Source: Gammaproteobacteria bacterium
GTDB taxonomy: Bacteria > Pseudomonadota > Gammaproteobacteria > UBA9214
Assembly (NCBI GenBank): GCA_030635865.1
Contig: DAOVYA010000105.1
Span: 1-5,981 of the forward strand
Reading direction: 5' to 3'
DNA length: 5,981 bases
Shown: one piece after another, positions 1-5,502 of the stretch
Position numbering within the stretch: position 1 is the stretch's first letter
How the letters are laid out: each line of letters begins with the position of its first letter
Translations under genes and position numbers: made by a program
Notes under the pieces: generated by a model
Told to the model about the DNA's origin: nothing
What the model saw: only the letters and a program-made list of their open reading frames with translations
The model's database searches: none

Positions 1-145
1 ACCACTATCACGTCATAATTTTTAGCCGCTGTATTCACTATTCTTTGACCACTGAAAAAATAAACCGCGATTCTACGCCGTTCGCTGAAATTCAGGTAAT
101 CGGCCGCCGCGCAGATTTGCCTCTCTCAAAAACCTGTATTTAGTA

Positions 146-184
146 TATATTGTGGTAAAATTCACCAAATCACACAATATAAGG
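146..184 (+). promoter_or_regulatory. Extended -10 promoter with overlapping inverted repeat and RBS for the coiled-coil gene
   Basis: An extended -10 element, TGG-TAAAAT, lies at 153-161 (5 of 6 matches to TATAAT). No convincing -35 is visible, as is common for TGn promoters. The region is bracketed by 9-bp inverted arms, TATATTGTG (146-154) and CACAATATA (173-181). A second near-palindrome, TGGT...ACCA (153-167), covers the -10 itself. Either could be a repressor operator, or the outer pair could form a hairpin in the short leader. AAGG at 181-184 is a good ribosome binding site, 8 nt before the ATG at 193. The upstream stretch 1-145 shows no supported gene. Confidence 0.55.
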
Positions 185-192
185 TAACAGAT

Positions 193-786
193 ATGAGACT
201 TTTAGAGTTTAGCCAGGTTGACATCGGCACAGACCCTCAGCAGGCGGCCCACATTGCCGTCCAGGTAAAAGACCTGTCCGGCAAGCCCGCAGCCCGGACT
301 CACCCTGCCCGAAAACCAGTCAACCGCGGTAGCTCTGAAACCCGGGTCTTCCCGATCAAGGGCAACAATGCAGGCACATCGGTACAGCGCGGCCCAACTG
401 ACCTCGAAAAGCTGCAGCAGCGCGTTGCAACACTGGAAAAACGCATCAGGGAACGTGCAGCAAAGAACAGTGCAACTATCACAACCAATGAACTGGAACA
501 GCTCAAACAGCGGCTGCAGAAACTTGAACGCAACATCAATAGTGAGCTCTGGGCTGCCAGGCAGCGCGAGCACACCATGCTGGAAATGCTGGCAAAACCA
601 CCGCTGCACGTGCGCATCGGGTGCCGCATGACACGCATCAAGACCCACAACCTGCCCGCTATCGGCCGCTGGCTCAAGGAAGCATCAATCGAGTGGCTTC
701 AGGACAGGCAACCGGGCTGGTGGCCAACGTTCGCTCAGGCCTGGAAGGAATCACTCGACAAGGCACGGGGGATATCTCAACAATAA
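193..786 (+). CDS. Hypothetical coiled-coil protein
   Basis: This 197-residue protein belongs to no family I recognise. It has no signal peptide or membrane segment, so it is probably cytoplasmic. Residues about 27-68 are rich in Pro, Arg, Gly and Ser and probably disordered. Residues about 69-133 form a charged coiled coil with clear 3-4 heptad spacing in two blocks: L71, L74, V78, L81, I85, then L101, L104, L108, L111, I115. The C-terminal 50 residues are rich in tryptophan (W160, W168, W176, W177, W184) and basic residues and may be a small folded or binding domain. The start is supported by AAGG 8 nt upstream and a plausible extended -10 promoter. It is transcribed alone and converges on the methyltransferase gene. 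A scaffold, granule-associated or nucleic-acid-associated role is possible but not shown. That the reading frame is real is likely, because the heptads are coherent; the function is unknown. Confidence 0.75.
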   Translation: MRLLEFSQVDIGTDPQQAAHIAVQVKDLSGKPAARTHPARKPVNRGSSETRVFPIKGNNAGTSVQRGPTDLEKLQQRVATLEKRIRERAAKNSATITTNELEQLKQRLQKLERNINSELWAARQREHTMLEMLAKPPLHVRIGCRMTRIKTHNLPAIGRWLKEASIEWLQDRQPGWWPTFAQAWKESLDKARGISQQ

Positions 787-795
787 CCTGCACCT

Positions 796-818
796 GCGTT
801 ACAAACGCCGTATTTATT
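796..818 (+). terminator. Weak intrinsic terminator candidate after the coiled-coil gene
   Basis: A perfect 5-bp stem (GCGTT 796-800, AACGC 804-808) with a 3-nt loop begins 9 nt after the stop codon. It is followed by CG and the T-rich stretch TATTTATT (811-818). The stem is short and the T tract is interrupted, so termination may be inefficient. The REP hairpin further on could contribute. Confidence 0.35.
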
Positions 819-851
819 CGCAGATACAATCCGCTTCTGCAGGCATGGATT

Positions 852-880
852 TGTTGTAGGAGCGGATCTTATCCGCAACA
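852..880 (+). repeat. REP element (GTAG-headed repetitive extragenic palindrome)
   Basis: The core is GTAGGA (856-861) followed by a perfect hairpin, GCGGAT (862-867), loop CTT, ATCCGC (871-876). Outer bases TGTT (852-855) and AACA (877-880) can pair, leaving GTAGGA as a one-sided bulge. A GTAG head next to a GC-rich palindrome is the signature of REP sequences mobilised by RAYT (TnpA-REP) transposases, and the TGTAGGAGCGG form is typical of Pseudomonas-like and other gammaproteobacterial REPs. It sits between convergent 3' ends, the usual REP location, and may stabilise or end both transcripts. Only one copy is present and there is no RAYT gene in the window. Confidence 0.7.
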
Positions 881-895
881 GGTCTTCAAGCGAGG

Positions 896-1558
896 CTAGT
901 TTCCTTTCTTAAGGATGTAAAGCCGCCACATGGACATTCCTGGTATTAAATCCAGATAATCCACTATGCGAAAACCGGCTTCCCTGTATTCCGACTCTGC
1001 CTGTTTTGCCGTGATAGCGATGCGATTCTTAACTCTTGCTGCCGGGCGTTTGGCTTCATTTCGTTTTCTTCTGCGGTATTGAATATTACCGTCAGCCCAC
1101 ATAGAGAGACAGACAGTGTCTTTTGTGACCCTGTAAAACTCTTTTAAAACAGCAAGGCGATCTGATTCTTCTGTTATGTGATGCAACAATCTCATACAAA
1201 ATATGTTATCTACACTCAAGTCAGGCATGTCGATCGAGAATGCTGATGTCTGGAAACATTGAAAACGATCGGCTATTTCTTTGTCCTGAAGTCTTTTGGC
1301 TGTATCAACCATGTCCTGGCTGTTATCCGCCGCAAACAGCGTTCTTTCCGGATCCTCTCCCAGCATTGACCAGAACCGCCCCGCCCCGCAGGGAAGGTCC
1401 AGGATTCTTCGCGGGTTGCCGGCAATTTCCAGCGCTTTTCTGGCGAGCGACATTTCTCTCCTCGTGGTCAGCCTGTGCCTTAACCCCCGCTTGTGCTTAA
1501 AGAAATAGTTTTCCGAATGATTGGCGTCGTATTTTGTCGAGAATTCGAGCTCCTTCAT
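896..1558 (-). CDS. Class I SAM-dependent methyltransferase
   Basis: The product is a 220-residue soluble enzyme with a Methyltransf_11/25-like Rossmann fold, predicted to move a methyl group from S-adenosylmethionine to an unknown substrate. Motif I is ILDLPCGAGRF (residues 52-62), the SAM glycine loop. The acidic residue after strand 2 is D78 (AADNSQDMV), and the motif IV/post-IV region is VDNIFCMRLLHHI (about 116-128). A basic patch, YRRRKR, at 161-166 may help bind a negatively charged substrate or surface. The ATG at 1558 (MKELEF) is preferred, with GGAG 11 nt upstream. In-frame starts at 1615 (ATG) and 1621 (TTG) are possible and sit behind an AAGG, but they would fall inside the putative promoter and add a poorly structured extension. 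The gene is divergent from the hemolysin operon and has a matching CTTAAG box, suggesting co-regulation. The substrate cannot be deduced; lipid or envelope targets are only guesses. The stop is TAG at 896-898. Confidence 0.85.
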   Translation of the reverse strand: MKELEFSTKYDANHSENYFFKHKRGLRHRLTTRREMSLARKALEIAGNPRRILDLPCGAGRFWSMLGEDPERTLFAADNSQDMVDTAKRLQDKEIADRFQCFQTSAFSIDMPDLSVDNIFCMRLLHHITEESDRLAVLKEFYRVTKDTVCLSMWADGNIQYRRRKRNEAKRPAARVKNRIAITAKQAESEYREAGFRIVDYLDLIPGMSMWRLYILKKGN

Positions 1559-1600
1559 TGTTGCGGGGTCTCCATGCAGGCTTGAGTGGCGAGTGCACGA

Positions 1601-1616
1601 ATTATAACTCAACATA
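1601..1616 (-). promoter_or_regulatory. -10 candidates for the methyltransferase promoter
   Basis: Read on the minus strand, a perfect TATAAT lies at 1606-1601, 20 nt beyond the CTTAAG box. A weaker TATGTT lies at 1616-1611, 10 nt beyond the box. No good -35 is present; the tandem box occupies that area, as expected for an activator-dependent promoter. Either choice puts the transcript start downstream of the alternative starts at 1615 and 1621, which supports translation from the ATG at 1558. Confidence 0.5.
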
Positions 1617-1626
1617 TACAACGCAC

Positions 1627-1643
1627 CTTAAGGGCAACTTAAA
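1627..1643 (-). promoter_or_regulatory. PmrA/QseB-type tandem box facing the methyltransferase gene
   Basis: On the minus strand this reads TTTAAG-TTGCC-CTTAAG, two hexamers with an 11-bp repeat period. This fits the YTTAAK-N5-YTTAAK pattern known for PmrA/BasR and QseB, OmpR/PhoB-class response regulators. It matches the right-hand box at 14 of 17 positions when inverted, but only 12 of 17 in the same orientation, so each box appears to face its own gene. The regulator itself is not in the window, so its identity is inferred. Confidence 0.6.
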
Positions 1644-1663
1644 AAGCCTGAAATCATTGACTT

Positions 1664-1683
1664 AGTGTGAAATCCATCACACT
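1664..1683. promoter_or_regulatory. CRP/Vfr-type binding site
   Basis: This is a perfect palindrome with 7-bp arms, AGTGTGA and TCACACT, around a 6-bp centre. It contains the exact TGTGA-N6-TCACA consensus of the CRP family. Its centre (1673.5) lies about 70-80 bp upstream of either likely transcript start, in the usual range for class I activation. It is also exactly midway between the two CTTAAG boxes. The binding protein could be CRP, Vfr or a close relative. Confidence 0.75.
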
Positions 1684-1703
1684 TTGGAAGCTTTCCCCCC
1701 TGC

Positions 1704-1720
1704 CTTAAGGTTCCCTTAAG
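1704..1720 (+). promoter_or_regulatory. PmrA/QseB-type tandem box facing the hemolysin operon
   Basis: CTTAAG-GTTCC-CTTAAG consists of two perfect hexamers 11 bp apart, a near-ideal match to the tandem box bound by PmrA/BasR and QseB response regulators. It overlaps the expected -35 region, since -10 candidates follow 10 and 21 nt later. Such boxes are usually activator sites. The regulator is not encoded in this window. Confidence 0.7.
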
Positions 1721-1730
1721 CCACGCTTTC

Positions 1731-1747
1731 TAGACTCTCTTTACACT
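1731..1747 (+). promoter_or_regulatory. -10 candidates for the operon promoter
   Basis: TAGACT (1731-1736) begins 10 nt after the CTTAAG box, and TACACT (1742-1747) begins 21 nt after it; each matches TATAAT at 4 of 6 positions. Neither has a good -35, consistent with a promoter needing an activator. The leader to the ATG at 1771 would be short, roughly 15-30 nt, with only a weak ribosome binding site (AAAGAGA, 1754-1760). Confidence 0.45.
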
Positions 1748-1770
1748 TCCATTAAAGAGACCAGTGAGAG

Positions 1771-2469
1771 ATGTATACACTTAACCAGCAAGTCCTGTCT
1801 GCAGAAAATGAAAATAGCCATAGTCAAGATGACAGGCTGGAGCGCTTACAGCTACGGGTCTGGAAGAAAGGCGACCCGGAGCGTTCCGCAGCGGAAGCCT
1901 TTATTCGTGACAGCTTCCAGGATAACTATGCCGCGGATGTGCGCATTTTCATGCCCTACCTGCTGGGTGTCACAAATGACGATAACGAAATTACCGCCGT
2001 CATCGGTTTTCGCCCGGCAGGCAATGAAGACCTGTTCCTGGAAAACTATCTTGACCTCACGGCAGAAAACGCGCTGAGCGAGGCAAGCGGCGCCCAGGTA
2101 CAACGCCAGCAGATTGTCGAAGTAGGTAACCTGGCCTCCAGTGACAGTGAATCTTGCCGTATGCTCATGATTGGTCTGGTCACCCTCCTGGACCGGCTTC
2201 CGGGTACAAACTGGATCATGTGTACCGTGGGTGATCGACTGTTCAGCCTGCTGCGTCGTACCCGTTTCTTCCCGCTTGTTCTCAAACAGGCGAACCAGCA
2301 ACGCCTGTCCCCGCAACAGGGCGATTGGGGTAGTTATTACCAGAATGCGCGCAAGGTGGTAGCCGGTAACGTCGGCTACGGGCTGCGTGAATTGAAGCGC
2401 AAAAAAATCTGGCGCCCGGAGTTTGCCCGGCAGGTCAACCGCATATTCCAGGACGGATTGCTCGCATAG
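1771..2469 (+). CDS. Thermostable hemolysin family protein (T_hemolysin, PF12261-like)
   Basis: This 232-residue protein matches the pattern I know for the thermostable hemolysin (delta-VPH-like) family. In order it has AEAFIRDSFQDNY with FMPYLLG (about 41-66), AVIGFRPAG...LFLENYLD (76-95), IVEVGNLAS (115-123), a middle helix with L..LL (131-142), and DWGSYYQNARKVVAGNV (185-201). Length fits the family. There is no signal peptide or membrane segment, so despite the name it looks cytoplasmic; the family name comes from a hemolysis phenotype, and the fold resembles GNAT acyltransferases. It may therefore be an acyltransferase acting with the following acyl-activating enzyme; that is inference. 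It is the first gene of the operon, directly behind the CTTAAG box and CRP site. Its ribosome binding site is weak. The next gene starts 2 nt after its stop. Confidence 0.85.
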   Translation: MYTLNQQVLSAENENSHSQDDRLERLQLRVWKKGDPERSAAEAFIRDSFQDNYAADVRIFMPYLLGVTNDDNEITAVIGFRPAGNEDLFLENYLDLTAENALSEASGAQVQRQQIVEVGNLASSDSESCRMLMIGLVTLLDRLPGTNWIMCTVGDRLFSLLRRTRFFPLVLKQANQQRLSPQQGDWGSYYQNARKVVAGNVGYGLRELKRKKIWRPEFARQVNRIFQDGLLA

Positions 2470-2471
2470 TC

Positions 2472-3962
2472 ATGCTGCTTTCACGGCTGCAAACCCTTGC
2501 GGGTGAACAACCGCAACAGCCTGCACTGCAAAATCAGCAGGGAACGCTGAGCTACGGCAAGTTATATGCCACCGTTCAGACTGTATCAGAAGCATTACGC
2601 ACACTGGAGATCGGCAGCCTTGGCCTGCTGATGGATAACAGCCCGGCATGGGTCATCATGGACCTGGCTGCGCTGGATGTCGGTATTACCGTGGTACCAA
2701 TACCAGGCTTCTTTTCACAAGCGCAAATCGGCCATGCCATCCAGGAAGCCGGTATCGATGCACTCTGTACCGACATGGACCTGGCCTGCGAATGGCCCGG
2801 TTTTGAAACACGCGATGCGCCACTCCCGACGACCCGGCTACATGTTGCAACAAGCCCGCGCTCCAGCCAAAAGTACCCTGCAGGAACGGCAAAAATTACC
2901 TTTACTTCCGGCACCACCGGCCAGCCGAAAGGCGTGTGCCTGTCAAAAGAATCGATGTTGGCGGTTGCCGACTCCATCGTCCAGCTAACCGCGGACTGCA
3001 ATATAAAGCAGCACACGTGTTTATTGCCCTTGTCCCTGTTGCTGGAAAATATTACCGGCGTGTACGCACCCTTGCTGGCCGGCGCAAGCATTTCCCTGCC
3101 TGGCAGTGATGAGCGTGGCCTCCATGGCAGCCAGCAACTGGACATAGAGAAACTGTTTCAGTGCCTGCATAGATACCGCCCTGACAGTCTTGTACTGGTA
3201 CCGCAAATGCTGAAGGTACTGACGATCGCTTGCGAACAGGGCCTGGTAGTCCATGACAACCTGAATTTTATCGCTGTTGGTGGTGCCCGCGTGTCCAGGG
3301 GGCTGCTTGATGCGGCGAGGCAGGCAGGATTGCCGGCCTACGAAGGCTATGGTCTGTCGGAAGCCGCCTCTGTTGTCAGTCTGAATACACCCGGCGATGA
3401 GCGTGCAGGCTCGGCTGGCCGACCGTTACCGCATGTTCGGCTGAAGATTGCCGATGATGGCGAAATTCTCGTCTCCGGCGCTAATTTACTCGGCTATACC
3501 GGACAGGCCCTTCAGAAGGAACAATGGCATGCCACCGGTGACCTGGGATACCTGGATGATGATGGTTTCCTGTACCTCACCGGGCGCAGGAAAAACCTGT
3601 TCGTAACTGCCTATGGACGGAACGTCAATCCTGAATGGCCGGAAAGCGAATTAGTCCGCTTCCCGGAAATTGTACAGGCCGTTGTGTTTGGCGAAGCCCG
3701 TGCACACAATGTTGCCGTCATCCTGCCGGCTGATGAGCAGCTGCCCGACCAACTCATAGAAAAATGCATCGCCACGGCGAATGCAGCATTACCCGATTAT
3801 GCCCGGGTACATCAGTGGGTTCGCGCGCGCGAGGCATTCTCCCGGGAGAACGGGCTGCTGACTGCCAGCGGTAAACCCCGACGGGATATCGTTTGGGAAT
3901 GTTATCAAACACGCATTAAATCAAGCAGCTCTGCAAGCGCGGACACAAGGAAGGCATGCTAA
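2472..3962 (+). CDS. AMP-dependent acyl-activating enzyme (acyl-CoA synthetase/ligase, ANL superfamily)
   Basis: This 496-residue enzyme is predicted to adenylate a carboxylic acid with ATP and transfer it to CoA or another thiol in the cytoplasm. Core motifs are intact: the P-loop-like A3 motif FTSGTTGQPKG (144-154), A5 motif YEGYGLSEA (290-298), A7 motif TGDLG (355-359), hinge region GRRKN (371-375), and the C-terminal catalytic lysine K468 in TASGKPRR. It is shorter than classical long-chain acyl-CoA synthetases (about 550-650). The hinge is followed by VTAYGRNVNPEWPE, close to the usual GxNI/VxPxxxE form. The substrate cannot be read from the sequence; a fatty or aryl acid is likely. The ATG at 2472 lies 2 nt after the hemolysin stop with no strong ribosome binding site, so translation is probably coupled. 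The stop TAA overlaps the next start. No acyl or peptidyl carrier protein is seen in the window. Confidence 0.9.
   Translation: MLLSRLQTLAGEQPQQPALQNQQGTLSYGKLYATVQTVSEALRTLEIGSLGLLMDNSPAWVIMDLAALDVGITVVPIPGFFSQAQIGHAIQEAGIDALCTDMDLACEWPGFETRDAPLPTTRLHVATSPRSSQKYPAGTAKITFTSGTTGQPKGVCLSKESMLAVADSIVQLTADCNIKQHTCLLPLSLLLENITGVYAPLLAGASISLPGSDERGLHGSQQLDIEKLFQCLHRYRPDSLVLVPQMLKVLTIACEQGLVVHDNLNFIAVGGARVSRGLLDAARQAGLPAYEGYGLSEAASVVSLNTPGDERAGSAGRPLPHVRLKIADDGEILVSGANLLGYTGQALQKEQWHATGDLGYLDDDGFLYLTGRRKNLFVTAYGRNVNPEWPESELVRFPEIVQAVVFGEARAHNVAVILPADEQLPDQLIEKCIATANAALPDYARVHQWVRAREAFSRENGLLTASGKPRRDIVWECYQTRIKSSSSASADTRKAC
3947..3954 (+). promoter_or_regulatory. Ribosome binding site that decides the HDO gene start
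   Basis: AAGGAAGG lies in the 3' end of the acyl-activating gene. Its second AAGG is 7 nt before the ATG at 3962, but only 1 nt before the earlier in-frame ATG at 3956, favouring 3962. Confidence 0.55.
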
Positions 3963-4639
3963 TGGACTTCTTCAACCAGCTACAGTCAGCAACCGAATTC
4001 GAACGCCGGGAATTTCTTAAAGCCCCGGTGATTCAACAAACCATGGAGGGCATGGTCACCGTTGAAACCTACCGCGCTTTTCTGGCTGAGGCCTATCACC
4101 ATGTGAAACATACCGTACCACTCCTGATGAGCTGTGGCGGTCGCCTGCCCGAACGCCTGAACTGGTTGCGTACAGCGGTGGCCGAATACATTTCTGAAGA
4201 AATTGGCCACGAGGAATGGATCCTTAATGACATCACTGCAACAGGTATGGACGCGGAAGCTGTGCGCAACGGGCAACCCGGGCTGGCAACGGAACTGATG
4301 GTTGCCTATGCCTATGACACCATTCAACGTAATAACCCTGTTGGTTTGTTTGGCATGGTATATGTCCTTGAAAGTACCAGTATTGCGCTTGCAACACGTG
4401 TCGCGGAAATTACCCGTTCCGCCCTGGGACTGCCGAAAGAGGCGTTTACCTATCTCGCATCACATGGATCACTGGATCTGGAGCACATGAAATTCTTCGA
4501 GCGCCTGATGAACCGGATTGAAGATGATGATAACCGGCAATGCATCATTCACGCCGCAAAAACCTTTTACCATTTGTATGGCGATATCTTCAGGAGCTTG
4601 CCGCTTGCCGCAGACACACGGCAACAGGAGGCGGTCTGA
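3962..4639 (+). CDS. TenA/heme-oxygenase-like putative diiron oxygenase (HDO family, iron-containing redox enzyme)
   Basis: The product is 225 residues, all-helical in character, and belongs to the TenA/heme-oxygenase-like fold group, often annotated as iron-containing redox enzyme or misnamed TenA regulator. Numbering from the upstream ATG at 3956, metal-ligand candidates follow the HDO pattern seen in UndA and CADD: E82-x2-H85 (EEIGHEE), E139 (VLESTS), and H170-x3-D174-x2-H177 (SHGSLDLEH). E45 and H48 in helix 2 are further candidates. This argues for a non-heme diiron oxidase or oxygenase rather than thiaminase II, whose active-site cysteine is not evident. Known relatives oxidise fatty acids, amino acids or aromatics. 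Its position after an acyl-activating enzyme suggests an acid-derived or thioester substrate, which is inference. The start at 3962 shares one base with the previous stop (TAATG); 3956 is an alternative adding two residues. Its stop overlaps the SDR start. Confidence 0.85.
   Translation: MDFFNQLQSATEFERREFLKAPVIQQTMEGMVTVETYRAFLAEAYHHVKHTVPLLMSCGGRLPERLNWLRTAVAEYISEEIGHEEWILNDITATGMDAEAVRNGQPGLATELMVAYAYDTIQRNNPVGLFGMVYVLESTSIALATRVAEITRSALGLPKEAFTYLASHGSLDLEHMKFFERLMNRIEDDDNRQCIIHAAKTFYHLYGDIFRSLPLAADTRQQEAV
4626..4631 (+). promoter_or_regulatory. Consensus ribosome binding site of the SDR gene
   Basis: A perfect AGGAGG lies 7 nt before the ATG at 4639. It fixes the SDR start there rather than at the in-frame ATG at 4540, which would add 33 residues inside the HDO gene. 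Confidence 0.85.
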
Positions 4640-5502
4640 TGAGTGAACACTACAATATCCTGTTAACCGGTGCCGCTGGCGGCATCGGAAGCACCATTGC
4701 CAGGCACTTCTCCGCAGACGGCCATCACCTGCTGTTAACCGACATCAACAGTGAGCCACTTGAGAAGCTGGCCACACAACTACGCTCTGATCAGAGCGCA
4801 AAAGTACAAACCATTGCCGCCGACCTGACCAACGGGGAAAGCCGCACTCTACTCGCCTCCGAGGCGCGTGGATTTAACGTCGATGTAGTGATTAACGCCG
4901 CAGGTTATAACCGTTTTGGCTTGCTGGAAAATATCAGTGATACAGATATCGAGCGTATTTTTTCAATCAATATCATCTCACCCATACTGTTATGCAAGGC
5001 CCTGCTGCCCTGGCTAATGACACGGGAATCCGCTCATATCGTCAACATCGGTTCGACATTTGGCTCACTCGGTTACGCCGGCTTTACCAGCTACTCGGCC
5101 TCCAAGTTTTCCCTGCGCGGCTTCTCGGAAGCGTTAAGGCGCGAACTTGCCGACACCGGTATTCAGGTGCATTACCTCGCGCCTCGCGCAGTCAAAACCG
5201 CCTTTAATGAGGATGCGGTTAACCGTATGAATGAAGCGCTGGGCGTGGCAATGGATTCACCCGATGTAATACCCGGGGCCATTGCACGCATGTTGAAGCG
5301 TGGTCAGTCAGAACATTACATCGGCGGCCCGGAAAAGTTCTTTGTGAAACTCAACGCCCTGTTTCACCGTCTTGTTGACAAAGGCCTCGCCGGTCAACTC
5401 AAGACCATTCGGCACCACGCACGTATTGCCACCGGTCACAGTGATCCCGATAACGAGCAAGACACACAACAGTCAGTAAATACCAAGGAGACTTCCCAAT
5501 GA
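4639..5502 (+). CDS. Short-chain dehydrogenase/reductase (SDR), NAD(P)-dependent
   Basis: This 287-residue classical SDR interconverts an alcohol and a carbonyl using NAD(P)(H) in the cytoplasm. The Rossmann glycine motif TGAAGGIG is at residues 10-17, with acidic D35 at the end of strand 2, which favours NAD(H). The NAAG motif is at 86-89. The catalytic tetrad is complete: N111, S139, Y152 and K156 (YSASK). A tail beyond the usual 250 residues (about 240-287) ends in a polar, disordered-looking segment. The preceding segment, PEKFFVKLNALFHRLVDKGL, is amphipathic and resembles the C-terminus of SDRs acting on hydrophobic or lipid substrates. The start overlaps the HDO stop as TGATG, with AGGAGG 7 nt upstream. 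It plausibly reduces or oxidises a product of the two preceding enzymes. The exact substrate is unknown. Confidence 0.9.
   Translation: MSEHYNILLTGAAGGIGSTIARHFSADGHHLLLTDINSEPLEKLATQLRSDQSAKVQTIAADLTNGESRTLLASEARGFNVDVVINAAGYNRFGLLENISDTDIERIFSINIISPILLCKALLPWLMTRESAHIVNIGSTFGSLGYAGFTSYSASKFSLRGFSEALRRELADTGIQVHYLAPRAVKTAFNEDAVNRMNEALGVAMDSPDVIPGAIARMLKRGQSEHYIGGPEKFFVKLNALFHRLVDKGLAGQLKTIRHHARIATGHSDPDNEQDTQQSVNTKETSQ
5485..5490 (+). promoter_or_regulatory. Ribosome binding site of the exported TPR-like gene
   Basis: AAGGAG lies 8 nt before the ATG at 5499, inside the 3' end of the SDR gene. It supports an ATGA start-stop overlap and a coding frame that runs off the window. Confidence 0.8.

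Noticed and set aside
45..74. TTGACC (45-50) with GATTCT (69-74) as a promoter
   Set aside because: The -10 is poor, the spacer is 18 bp, and the promoter nearer the gene at 153-161 is better.
202..677. Two minus-strand open frames opposite the coiled-coil gene
   Set aside because: They are Cys/Ser/Phe-rich translations typical of antisense shadows, while the plus strand shows clear heptads and a good start.
820..840. GCAGA/TCTGC inverted pair after the coiled-coil gene
   Set aside because: Five-base arms with an 11-nt loop and no T tract are weak and could occur by chance.
908..913. CTTAAG hexamer near the 3' end of the methyltransferase gene
   Set aside because: There is no partner hexamer 11 bp away, and the bases encode the Lys-Lys near the C-terminus.
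1852..2316. Long minus-strand open frame opposite the hemolysin gene
   Set aside because: It has no family motif or ribosome binding site and mirrors a well-supported gene.
4016..4021. CTTAAA hexamer in the HDO gene
   Set aside because: A single half-site inside coding sequence with no 11-bp partner; likely chance.
4540..4638. In-frame N-terminal extension of the SDR (33 extra residues)
   Set aside because: It lies wholly inside the HDO gene, lacks a ribosome binding site, and the ATG at 4639 has a perfect AGGAGG and starts just before the Rossmann strand.
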